Source: DAIUFH01 sp036844705 | GTDB lineage: Bacteria; Bacillota; Clostridia; Tissierellales; Tissierellaceae | Direction: 5' to 3' | DNA: 23,022 nucleotides | Assembly: GCA_036844705.1 (NCBI GenBank) | Contig: DAIUFH010000032.1 | Span: forward strand, 1 to 23,022 | Shown here: positions 6,909 through 13,465 of the stretch, one piece after another | Position numbering within the stretch: position 1 is the first letter of the stretch | Layout of the letters: each line of letters begins with the position of its first letter | The notes under the pieces: generated by a model | The model's database searches: none | The model's input: only the letters and a program-made list of their open reading frames with translations | Told to the model about the DNA's origin: nothing | Translations under genes and position numbers: made by a program

Positions 6909-8282
6909 CTAGATAGATTTGTAGTCGACAATTAAAATATTCTTTGTATCACCAGTGACTCTGTAAATCTGACTTGTAGCATAACCTAATATCCAAATAA
7001 TATTTTCATCATCTGCTAACAAAGGGATTTTATCTCTAAACTCCTTTGGAATTTTTTTATCGATAAAATAATCCTTTATTTTTTTTGTTCCGTTCATACC
7101 AAATGGTATAAATCTGTCTCCTGTCTTTCTGTTTCTTACACGTAAATTTCCCTTAATTTTATCATAATCAAAATACCTTGTATTTTTCAAGCTATTTTTA
7201 GGTATAGTATCAGATATTCTAATGTTAATAGAAATTCCTAAGTCCAATAATTCATTTTCACCTACATATACCTCATATTCATAGTCTTTGACTGTCTTCT
7301 CTTGAAACTTTTCCAATATAAGCTCGTCATAGCTTATCCTACCAACTAAATTTCTAGGCAAATTAAGTTTTTTACCTGTCTTAAATTCTTCAAAAAGTTC
7401 AATTAGCAAAGTAATACTCTGCTCTCCAACTCCTTGCAAACTTCCGTCCAATTTTAAAATAGCTAGTCTTATAATTCTATATTTAATACAGATATCCAAA
7501 TTATTGAAAAGGTGTCCATTAAAGATTATACTATGTTTGTTCTCCTTTTTCACTATTAATTTGTATTTTTCTAAAGTAATATTTTCTAGAAACTTGCTAT
7601 CATTATCTGAACTCCTTGATAGTCTCCATAGAGCATTCACAATATTGGGGTTAAAATTATCCATTATATAGGGCATTAGTTCAAGTCTGACTTTATTCCT
7701 GCTATATATCGGAATTAAATTTGTCTTATCTAATACGGTTTCAATCTTTTCTTTAAATATGTAAGCTTCAATCTCTTCCCTTGATATATTGAGTAAAGGT
7801 CTGATAATATCTCCCGAGATAAAATCCATACCTCCTAATCCATCGATTCCCGTTCCCCTCATTATTCTAAGTAACAATGTCTCTGCCTGATCGTTCTTAT
7901 TATGTGCAACTGCTATTTTTCCATTACCATTTTTTTTTAATATTTCTCTAAAAAATTCATATCTTAATTCTCTGCCAGCTTCCTCTGGGCTAATGCCATG
8001 CTCTTTAGCATAAGCATCCATATTAATCTCTTTAGAATAACACATTATATTTAATTCCTTAGCCTTATTCTCAACAAAAATCTGATCTGCTTTGGCATCT
8101 TCGCCCCTGATTCCATGATTTACATGAGCAATAAGGATATTAAAGTCCAATTCTTTTTTTATTTCTAAGAGAGAATAAAGTAAAGCCATTGAGTCAGGCC
8201 CTCCCGAGACACCAATGACTATATTATCTTTTTCTTTTATCAAATTGTATTTTTCAACATTTCTTTTTACAATATCTAACAT
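6909..8282 (-). CDS. tilS: tRNA(Ile)-lysidine synthase TilS
   Basis: An ATP-dependent enzyme that changes C34 of the CAU-anticodon isoleucine tRNA to lysidine, so that it reads AUA instead of AUG. It is essential in bacteria. The PP-loop SGGPDS is at residues 26-31 of the 457-residue protein. The N-terminal adenylation domain includes HVNHGIRGEDAKAD and RIMRGTGIDGLGGM. The C-terminal TilS_C domain carries VRNRKTGDRFIPFGMNGTKKIKDYF and IWILGYATSQIYRV. I chose the ATG at 8282, which has AGGTGAG about 6 nt upstream and gives the family-like start MLDIVKRN. The frame stays open to an ATG at 8333, but those 17 extra codons lie partly in the repeat element and have no ribosome binding site. Its neighbours are spoIIE upstream, across the repeat element, and hpt downstream. 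Confidence 0.95.
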   Translation of the reverse strand: MLDIVKRNVEKYNLIKEKDNIVIGVSGGPDSMALLYSLLEIKKELDFNILIAHVNHGIRGEDAKADQIFVENKAKELNIMCYSKEINMDAYAKEHGISPEEAGRELRYEFFREILKKNGNGKIAVAHNKNDQAETLLLRIMRGTGIDGLGGMDFISGDIIRPLLNISREEIEAYIFKEKIETVLDKTNLIPIYSRNKVRLELMPYIMDNFNPNIVNALWRLSRSSDNDSKFLENITLEKYKLIVKKENKHSIIFNGHLFNNLDICIKYRIIRLAILKLDGSLQGVGEQSITLLIELFEEFKTGKKLNLPRNLVGRISYDELILEKFQEKTVKDYEYEVYVGENELLDLGISINIRISDTIPKNSLKNTRYFDYDKIKGNLRVRNRKTGDRFIPFGMNGTKKIKDYFIDKKIPKEFRDKIPLLADDENIIWILGYATSQIYRVTGDTKNILIVDYKSI

Positions 8283-8318
8283 GCTCTCACCTATTATATA
8301 ATATACCCTAATTTTATC

Positions 8319-8651
8319 CAATTCACAATGCATAAATACAATTCACAAATTCAATTTACAGTTCACAATTGAAAAGATAAACCCGAGATCCCTCGCTACG
8401 CTCGGGATAACAGCGTAGTGGAGAACCCCAATTATGCTAAAAATGGCGCAACCCGAGATTCTTCGGTAGCATTAATTATACTGTCCGTCTCAGAATGACA
8501 GATAGCAGTTTAATTACTGCAAGAAGTCATTCCAAAGTGCCAACGAAGAATCTCGGGTTGTGTTTTAACTCTTACTTCTTAGTTCTTATCTCTTAACTCT
8601 TAATTGCTCGACTCGAACAATTGTGAATTGTGAAATGTGCATTATGAATTG
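8319..8651. repeat. Composite palindromic element between spoIIE and tilS (MITE-like, noncoding)
   Basis: This gene-free stretch has clear internal architecture. Its ends are imperfect inverted repeats of about 30-50 bp, CAATTCACAATGCAT at 8319-8333 against the complement of ATGAATTG-type sequence at 8618-8651. Inside lie a hairpin around CCCGAG...CTCGGG (8382-8406), CTACGCT/AGCGTAG arms (8395-8417), and a direct member of the AACCCGAGATTCTTC family (8450-8502). There is also a GCAGT/ACTGC hairpin (8506-8521), an inverted copy of the family arm (8543-8561), and a run of degenerate TTAACTCTTA-type repeats (8563-8605). One end abuts the spoIIE stop codon and the other lies 36 bp before the tilS start. 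I find no open frame of note in it. Noncoding and repeat-derived is well supported; mobility is inference. Confidence 0.7.
8450..8502 (+). repeat. Copy of the AACCCGAGATTCTTC palindrome family
   Basis: It shares the AACCCGAGATTCTTC left part, a central CTGTCC block and a TCTCAG-ATGACA right part with the copy at 1149-1201. A partial inverted copy follows at 8543-8561. Confidence 0.7.
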
Positions 8652-8697
8652 ATCAGTTACTATTCCTCCAAACTTTTGTAACCATTACAGTCATATC
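8643..8697. other. Artefactual duplicate of the spoIIE 3' end (first copy of a 55-bp contig overlap)
   Basis: These 55 bp are identical to 8798-8852, which hold the last codons and stop of spoIIE. They directly border the N run, so they are best read as the overlapping end of the left contig, not as a real second copy. Confidence 0.9.
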
Positions 8698-8797
8698 NNN
8701 NNNNNNNNNNNNNNNNNNNNNNNNNNNNNNNNNNNNNNNNNNNNNNNNNNNNNNNNNNNNNNNNNNNNNNNNNNNNNNNNNNNNNNNNNNNNNNNNN
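8698..8797. other. Assembly gap of exactly 100 N
   Basis: The run of 100 N is a placeholder length. Because the same 55 bp stand on both sides, the true sequence is probably continuous and 155 bp shorter here. Confidence 0.95.
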
Positions 8798-8807
8798 TAT
8801 GAATTGA

Positions 8808-11135
8808 TCAGTTACTATTCCTCCAAACTTTTGTAACCATTACAGTCATATCATCTGCTATTTCATCCTTACTAAACAACTTCGCTATTTTTAGGATTTC
8901 ATCTGCAATACTCTGTGGACTCTGGGATTGTAGTCCGGCAATCAAACTCTTCATCCATTTTTCAGGTGAATCTGTATCCTTGTTACAATCAAGTACGCCA
9001 TCTGACATCATAATTACAAGATCCCCATCTTCAATATTTTCCTCATATATATTGAAGTCAACATCATTCAATATTCCTATAGGTAAGGACAATGAATTGA
9101 TTACCTTTACTTCATCTCCTCTCTTTATAAAGGTAGGAGGTGCACCTGATTTGATAAACTGAAGTCTGCCCTTATATAAATCCATAAAGGATAAATCAAG
9201 TGTAGTAAAGATTTCCTCACTGCTTCTAGTCTTTAATATATTGTTCATTGTCTTTACCGTCATACCTCTATCTATATTAACCTCTAACATCTTTTCTAAA
9301 ATCTCAATAGCCGCCTTACTTTCGTTGCTTGCCATATCTCCGGTACCCATTCCATCGCAGATAATAGCATATGATGTATTTTCTATTTCACCAAATGTAT
9401 AATTATCACCTGATATTTCATTATCATATTTAGGTATTCCGGAGACCTTTGTCAATGCACCATATCTATTTGTTCTTATGAGTTTAAATCGATTGGTACT
9501 CTCTATGGAGCCAAAGGCATAATCAGCTGTAACTGGATATCCTAAGGCATCAGAGACAATCCTTTTTACTCTCTCAATTCTATCTAAAGTATTGTTGGTG
9601 CCAAATTCTAAATATACCTCAATATCATCACCAGTTAGCTGTGCCACCAGCACCTCCTTAATATCAAACCTTTTATCCTTAATTTCTTTTTCTAACAACT
9701 CTTCAAGCTCTTCATTGAAGGTTGCATTCTTATATACATCTAGATTTAAATCATTTACTACCTTACTTAAGCCTTGAAGCTGTTCTATAAGAACCATCCT
9801 TTGTTCCTTAAGTCTTTTCTTAAATCTTTCCTTTTCCTTATAGCATTTATATGCTTCCTCTATTGACGTCTTCATAGTTTGTAAATTTTCACAGTTTTCC
9901 AATACATCATTTATTAATTTTTCTTTATCTTCATCATCGGATTCCAATATGCCTATTGTAGTAAACAATGAATAATATGTAGTGTAATATTGTTTTTTCC
10001 AACAACTCTGACAATTCTCACAATCTTTACATTTTCCTGTGTAGATATTATCAATAATATTGTAAATTTCCGAACTGGAAAACACATCTCTTTCCTCTAA
10101 AGTATTGTTAAATGTATCAGCCATGGATTCCAAAAGTTCTGACATATTTGCCAATCTATTGCTTGCTAATTCAAATTTCTTGTTTTCATATTCCTTCTTG
10201 ATCTTAGATGTAGGTTTAAATACACCTTCTAGAATTTTATCCACTTTATTATATATTCCTAAAAACGCTAATGAAGCAAATAATATCTCCCAATAATTTA
10301 AGAAGCTTGTACCCAAACCATTAACATAAAAGCTTATAATTCCATTTCCCAATATAAAACCAATTATAGATCCACTTTTCCCTAATTCTTTAAAAAGTCC
10401 GGATAGCATTCCTCCTACTGCAAGTAAAGCAATAATAAAAGGCATTTCCACATTAGATATATAGGCTACCATTCCCAATAGTATACCCGTTAGTCCTCCA
10501 ACAAATATACCTTGATTATAGCTTAATAAAAGTACAATCAGTACGCTAAATATATTCTTTATAGATACTCCAAGTATCCCTACATTGTTAATCCCAGATA
10601 ATACAAGCGCCATGGTTATAAAACTACAGATCATCTTTTCACTTGACAATTCTTTTGTTCCTAGCTCCTCAATTGGAAAACTAAAAGAGAATACATATGT
10701 CATTGTAAATACCAGCAACCCTTCAAATGCAATCATTACCATATCATATACGACTAGATTGTTTGTAATTGCAATTCCTAAAAACCTTATTATAGTAAAT
10801 AATACAGCTACAATGGTTGAGGCAGTTATCAATGAATAGTCTTTGTTTCCCTTATATATTGTAAAGAATCCATAAATGAATATGGCTGCAAAATAATAGC
10901 TAAAGCCTTCAATCCCCATAGAGCTAAGGGTTCCTAGTATTGAAGCTATTATAAGTCCCTTGTTTGCATTCTTCAATATGATATGGGCACCAATAAAAGC
11001 AATCCCAAACGGATACAGTTTGTGTAAAATATTAACCCTCCCTAGAAAAAAACACATTACTAATAGTATAATAACTCTCGAGTCCAGATTTAATTCAAGC
11101 CTTCTTTTTGATATTATCGACTCAGATCTTGACAT
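8808..11135 (-). CDS. spoIIE: Stage II sporulation protein E (membrane-bound PP2C-type serine phosphatase)
   Basis: It dephosphorylates SpoIIAA in the forespore, releasing sigma-F, and takes part in polar septation. The 775 residues show the family layout. The N-terminal third (about 20-300) is a polytopic membrane domain with roughly ten hydrophobic helices. A central helical FtsZ-interacting/dimerisation region follows (about 310-560), then a C-terminal PP2C phosphatase (about 565-775). Metal-site acidic motifs are visible as AIICDGMGTGDMAS, VIMMSDGVLD and the terminal DDMTVMV. A CxxCxxCxxC cluster lies near residues 369-378. I chose the ATG at 11135, about 10 nt after GGAGG. The GTG at 11144 is only 1 nt from that site, so it is unlikely; a TTG at 11138 is also possible. 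A promoter with a 21-bp spacer lies just upstream. The 3' end meets the repeat element and the false gap. Confidence 0.97.
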   Translation of the reverse strand: MSRSESIISKRRLELNLDSRVIILLVMCFFLGRVNILHKLYPFGIAFIGAHIILKNANKGLIIASILGTLSSMGIEGFSYYFAAIFIYGFFTIYKGNKDYSLITASTIVAVLFTIIRFLGIAITNNLVVYDMVMIAFEGLLVFTMTYVFSFSFPIEELGTKELSSEKMICSFITMALVLSGINNVGILGVSIKNIFSVLIVLLLSYNQGIFVGGLTGILLGMVAYISNVEMPFIIALLAVGGMLSGLFKELGKSGSIIGFILGNGIISFYVNGLGTSFLNYWEILFASLAFLGIYNKVDKILEGVFKPTSKIKKEYENKKFELASNRLANMSELLESMADTFNNTLEERDVFSSSEIYNIIDNIYTGKCKDCENCQSCWKKQYYTTYYSLFTTIGILESDDEDKEKLINDVLENCENLQTMKTSIEEAYKCYKEKERFKKRLKEQRMVLIEQLQGLSKVVNDLNLDVYKNATFNEELEELLEKEIKDKRFDIKEVLVAQLTGDDIEVYLEFGTNNTLDRIERVKRIVSDALGYPVTADYAFGSIESTNRFKLIRTNRYGALTKVSGIPKYDNEISGDNYTFGEIENTSYAIICDGMGTGDMASNESKAAIEILEKMLEVNIDRGMTVKTMNNILKTRSSEEIFTTLDLSFMDLYKGRLQFIKSGAPPTFIKRGDEVKVINSLSLPIGILNDVDFNIYEENIEDGDLVIMMSDGVLDCNKDTDSPEKWMKSLIAGLQSQSPQSIADEILKIAKLFSKDEIADDMTVMVTKVWRNSN

Positions 11136-11164
11136 CAAAATCACTCCTCCTTTTTCTTAAGAAG

Positions 11165-11197
11165 ATATTAACAAATTTACTATTGGTAATTTGTCAA
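11165..11197 (-). promoter_or_regulatory. spoIIE promoter with 21-bp spacer (Spo0A-type)
   Basis: On the minus strand a perfect -35 TTGACA (11192-11197) and a near-consensus -10 TAATAT (11165-11170) are separated by exactly 21 bp. Over-long spacing of this kind is the known hallmark of spoIIE and spoIIG promoters in Bacillus, which sigma-A uses only with phosphorylated Spo0A. The start would fall near 11158, just before the AGGAGG. A 5-of-7 match to the 0A box (TGTCAAT, plus strand) overlaps the -35. Confidence 0.7.
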
Positions 11198-11371
11198 TAA
11201 AAGGGCTTGAAATCAAGATATTTCAGACAATAATATAAGTTTTATCCTATAACCTTAACTTAGTCTTAAGTTTTTTGATTAAAATAAAAATTTGTTTACT
11301 TTAAGCTATGATCTGCTAATTTACAATGATTGAACATTTATGCAACGAAATATACTTTAAATGTAAAATGA

Positions 11372-11378
11372 TGTCGAA
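11372..11378 (+). promoter_or_regulatory. Perfect 0A-box sequence TGTCGAA
   Basis: An exact match to the Spo0A box consensus, in the spoIIE upstream region about 175 bp above the -35. Being only 7 bp, it could be chance. The location in front of a classical Spo0A target gives it some weight. Confidence 0.35.
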
Positions 11379-11407
11379 AATCAAGATAAAATAAAAAAAT
11401 AAAATCA

Positions 11408-11437
11408 AAATAAAAAAACCGGTATAACCGGTTTTAT
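11408..11437 (-). terminator. Intrinsic terminator of yabR
   Basis: A 9-bp stem AAAACCGGT / ACCGGTTTT (11415-11423 and 11427-11435) with a 3-nt loop is followed on the minus strand by a U-rich tract. The stem overlaps the yabR stop codon (11434-11436). Confidence 0.85.
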
Positions 11438-11850
11438 AAATCAATGTTTGTCTTTTTAGTTCTAAATCCACTATTTTTTTTATTATCACGTACCTTTATC
11501 TGATCCATTCTCTCATTGCTTTCTTTTAAGAATCTACTCAACTTATCCTCAAAAGACATATTCTTCTGCTTGTCATCAGGTTTATTCCATTCTATTTCAA
11601 CTGGTTTATTAGTTTTAGGTTTAGCTTGTCTAATAGAAAGACTAATTTTACCTTCCTTTGAAATCGAAAGAATCTTAACCTTAACCTTTTGGTCCTTCTT
11701 TAAGTAATCTGTAACCTTTTCTACATAATCATGAGATATTTCCGAGATATGAACAAGTCCACTTTTTCCTTCAGACAGTTGAATGAATGCACCAAAATTA
11801 GTAATTCCAGTAACTACCCCTTCAACTATTTCTCCAACTACTACGGGCAT
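11434..11850 (-). CDS. yabR: S1-domain RNA-binding protein YabR
   Basis: A 138-residue protein with one N-terminal S1/OB-fold domain (about 1-75). The typical signature is GEIVEGVVTGITNFGAFIQLSEGKSGLVHISEIS, followed by VKVKILSISKEGKISLSIRQ. The C-terminal half is charged and probably unstructured, ending in a basic KKNSGFRTKK patch. It is related to general stress protein 13 and the PNPase S1 domain; its exact function is unknown, though RNA or ribosome association is the usual expectation. The ATG follows AGGAGG at a somewhat long 12 nt. It has its own promoter right after divIC and a terminator behind it, so it is a single-gene transcript before spoIIE, as in Bacillus. Confidence 0.9.
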   Translation of the reverse strand: MPVVVGEIVEGVVTGITNFGAFIQLSEGKSGLVHISEISHDYVEKVTDYLKKDQKVKVKILSISKEGKISLSIRQAKPKTNKPVEIEWNKPDDKQKNMSFEDKLSRFLKESNERMDQIKVRDNKKNSGFRTKKTNIDL

Positions 11851-11899
11851 AAATTAATAATTCCTCCTTAAAAAACATATCATATATTCTATTAAAACC

Positions 11900-11928
11900 A
11901 GTATATTACAGAAAATAGATAAAGTCAA
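11900..11928 (-). promoter_or_regulatory. Sigma-A promoter of yabR
   Basis: On the minus strand TTGACT (11923-11928), a 17-bp spacer and TATACT (11900-11905). It begins immediately after the divIC stop codon and would give a leader of about 45 nt. Confidence 0.75.
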
Positions 11929-12258
11929 TTAATTATCTTTCTTAAATATGTCAAATAAAGGATTCTTGAGCTTGTTTTTATCAACATATACAATCTCTCT
12001 TGGTTTTACCATGCCTAGCTCATCTCTAGCTACCTTTTCAATGAATTCCAGAGTTCCGCTCTTCTCAATTTCTTTATTTAAATCATCTATTTCCCTTTCC
12101 AATTCCTGTTTCTTCGCCAAGTTTTCAGCTTTCTTAGTATTTAAATCCCTCATAAGATTCCTTTGGTGATTAAAAACAATAGCTGCATATATTATCAAAA
12201 ATATAATAACAAAGTGAATTAATCTGAATCCCTTGACCTTCTTCTTTCTTTTAGCCAT
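11929..12258 (-). CDS. divIC: Cell division protein DivIC / FtsB family
   Basis: A small bitopic septum protein that works with FtsL and DivIB in activating septal peptidoglycan synthesis. From the chosen start its 109 residues comprise a very basic cytoplasmic N-terminus (MAKRKKKVKG), one TM helix (about 14-29), a coiled coil (about 33-70, rich in Leu/Glu/Lys heptads) and a short C-terminal domain with VARDELGMVKPREIVYV, which is characteristic of the DivIC family. I prefer the ATG at 12258 with GGTGA 6 nt upstream; a GTG at 12267 in the same frame is the alternative. It follows yabQ by about 27 bp and probably shares its transcript. Confidence 0.9.
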   Translation of the reverse strand: MAKRKKKVKGFRLIHFVIIFLIIYAAIVFNHQRNLMRDLNTKKAENLAKKQELEREIDDLNKEIEKSGTLEFIEKVARDELGMVKPREIVYVDKNKLKNPLFDIFKKDN

Positions 12259-12285
12259 AGTTTTCACCAGCCTTTATCATTAAGT

Positions 12286-12753
12286 TTATTTTTTCTTTGA
12301 TATTATCTTTCTATATCTACCCACCTCTTTAAAAAATACCTTAGGTATCAACAAAATTTTCTTAACTTTTTGCTTCGATTTTGTAAAGACTTTTCTAAAT
12401 GGGTAAAATGTTACTTTTATTATCTCACTTATTAATTCAATTATCAACTCGAATATTCTTATAAACTTTGACAAGAAATGTTTAGATAAAAGAAGTATAT
12501 ATAACATCCCACCACAAAAAAATCCAATAAACATAAAACCTCTAAGAATTCCATCAGTAGTTTTTATAAGCAAAACAAAGAATATAATAATTACAATAAT
12601 CCAAAACAATATGTCTTCTATTAAAGAAATCAATTTTTTGGGCTTTGATAAAAATCGGAAGGCTCTGTATAAATCAAATAAAACCCCTATAAAAAACCCA
12701 CTTGTTATTGAAGCCCCAAAGGAGAGAAAATCTTTTATAACATCCACATCCAT
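12286..12753 (-). CDS. yabQ: Spore cortex biosynthesis protein YabQ
   Basis: A mother-cell membrane protein needed for cortex formation in Bacillus. Its 155 residues begin with an acidic amphipathic stretch followed by ASITSGFFIGVLFDLYRAFRFL, the recognisable YabQ N-terminal motif. Further hydrophobic segments lie near 39-58 and 66-85. A long, very basic C-terminal tail (KSKQKVKKILLIPKVFFKEVGRYRKIISKKK) is probably cytoplasmic. The start is uncertain. The ATG at 12753 has GGTG 6 nt upstream; TTG 12765 and GTG 12762 follow directly on the yabP stop and would imply stop-start coupling. Cotranscription with yabP is near certain. I found no clear sigma-E promoter sequence. Confidence 0.88.
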   Translation of the reverse strand: MDVDVIKDFLSFGASITSGFFIGVLFDLYRAFRFLSKPKKLISLIEDILFWIIVIIIFFVLLIKTTDGILRGFMFIGFFCGGMLYILLLSKHFLSKFIRIFELIIELISEIIKVTFYPFRKVFTKSKQKVKKILLIPKVFFKEVGRYRKIISKKK

Positions 12754-12765
12754 AGATAACACCAA

Positions 12766-13044
12766 CTATTTAAAAATTTTTCCCATCAAATTTTTAGGAG
12801 CTCCTTCCCTGCTTATATAAGTAAGGCTATTCACTACACCTGTTATCCTAACATTACCTTCATCTAAATTTAACTTACTGACATTAAGTCCTTCCCCCTT
12901 GATACTTAATCCACCTTTAATAGTCGATAAAATTATTGTATTATCATTAAAACTTTCAACCTGCTCTACACCAGATATAACTATATTTGTTCTATCTTCA
13001 ATTACTATATTTTGATTCTTGAAAGTAGGTTTAATCTCCGCCAT
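12766..13044 (-). CDS. yabP: Sporulation protein YabP (YabP/YqfC family)
   Basis: A 92-residue soluble protein of the YabP/YqfC family, required in Bacillus for proper cortex and forespore development. The family core is visible: NIVIEDRTNIVISGVEQVESFNDNTIILSTIKGGLSIKGEGLNVSKLNLDEGNVRITGVVNSLTY. It is predicted to be mostly beta strand. I chose the ATG at 13044 because GGAGG stands 7 nt before it; the upstream in-frame ATG at 13065 would place that site inside the gene. It lies after the rqcP terminator and just before yabQ, so it should head its own sporulation transcript. No convincing -10/-35 pair could be assigned. Confidence 0.9.
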   Translation of the reverse strand: MAEIKPTFKNQNIVIEDRTNIVISGVEQVESFNDNTIILSTIKGGLSIKGEGLNVSKLNLDEGNVRITGVVNSLTYISREGAPKNLMGKIFK

Positions 13045-13088
13045 AATATCCCCTCCACCAGGCATATATTTTCTCTATATATATTTAT

Positions 13089-13120
13089 GAAAACAAAAGA
13101 GCTTTTATTACAAAAGCTCT
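13089..13120 (-). terminator. Intrinsic terminator of rqcP (yabO)
   Basis: A 9-bp stem AGAGCTTTT / AAAAGCTCT (13098-13106 and 13112-13120) with a 5-nt loop. The minus-strand T-rich tract follows directly. The stem reaches into the rqcP stop codon (13119-13121). Confidence 0.85.
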
Positions 13121-13361
13121 AATCAATATTTCTATATAGTGTTGTGGCTTGTTCTTTTCCCACATTATCCTTCACATCTAGAATTTCAATTTTCATTGAA
13201 CCATTACCAAAGTTAATTCTTACTTTATCTCCTGCTTTAACTTCATCTCCTGGTTTGGCTTGTTTTTCATTGATAAATATCCTCCCCTGTTCACAGGCTT
13301 CCTTTGCTATGGTTCTTCTTTTTATTATCCTAGCATTTTTCAAATACTTATCTATTCTCAT
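13119..13361 (-). CDS. rqcP: S4-domain RNA-binding protein RqcP (YabO)
   Basis: An 80-residue protein consisting of one S4 RNA-binding domain (MRIDKYLKNARIIKRRTIAKEACEQGRIFINEKQAKPGDEVKAGDKVRI). Members of this Hsp15-like family at this locus (YabO) are known as RqcP in Bacillus. There they bind the obstructed 50S subunit with RqcH and drive poly-alanine tailing in ribosome quality control. The length and position before yabP fit. The ATG follows GGAGG with a short spacer of about 4 nt. A 9-bp inverted repeat (13393-13419) lies in its leader region. Confidence 0.92.
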   Translation of the reverse strand: MRIDKYLKNARIIKRRTIAKEACEQGRIFINEKQAKPGDEVKAGDKVRINFGNGSMKIEILDVKDNVGKEQATTLYRNID

Positions 13362-13392
13362 AATTCCTCCAATCTAACCTCTGACCTACCAT

Positions 13393-13419
13393 CAATTTAC
13401 GTAAAAACATCGTAAATTG
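13393..13419. promoter_or_regulatory. Perfect 9-bp inverted repeat upstream of rqcP
   Basis: CAATTTACG (13393-13401) and its exact complement CGTAAATTG (13411-13419) flank a 9-nt loop, between the HU terminator and the rqcP ribosome binding site. It lacks a U-tract, so it is not a terminator. An operator or an RNA hairpin in the rqcP leader is possible. Confidence 0.45.
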
Positions 13420-13424
13420 GGTTA

Positions 13425-13453
13425 TAAAAAAATCAGGTCGAAACCTGATTTTT
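13425..13453 (-). terminator. Intrinsic terminator of the HU gene
   Basis: An 11-bp stem, arms AAAAATCAGGT (13428-13438) and ACCTGATTTTT (13443-13453), with a CGAA tetraloop lies 12 bp after the HU stop. The U-tract comes from the plus-strand A run. Confidence 0.9.
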
Positions 13454-13465
13454 ATATTACTACTA

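Larger units (their letters stand above)
11136..11407. other. Intergenic region upstream of spoIIE, no gene
   Basis: About 270 bp of very AT-rich DNA between yabR and spoIIE. It holds the spoIIE promoter (11165-11197), the ribosome binding site and a lone 0A-box match (11372-11378). Bacillus has two tRNA genes at this place; I looked for cloverleaf arms and TTCRANNC-type T-loops here and found none. Confidence 0.7.

Noticed and set aside
8293..8324. A TTGGAT-N17-TATAAT promoter in front of tilS, with its -35 formed by the end of the repeat element
   Set aside because: The -10 lies only one base before the tilS ribosome binding site, so RNA would start inside or after that site. It is probably a chance match in AT-rich DNA.
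8643..8697. A second, truncated spoIIE 3' end or a target-site duplication of the repeat element
   Set aside because: Exact 55-bp identity placed directly against a 100-N placeholder is better explained by an unmerged contig overlap.
11145..11433. Possible tRNA genes before spoIIE, as in Bacillus
   Set aside because: No acceptor stem, T-loop or anticodon arm pattern is visible on either strand; the region is AT-rich and holds promoter-like elements only.
13045..13097. A sigma-E promoter for yabP-yabQ
   Set aside because: A promoter is expected after the rqcP terminator, but the AT-rich sequence gave no -35/-10 pair close to the sigma-E consensus, so none is annotated.
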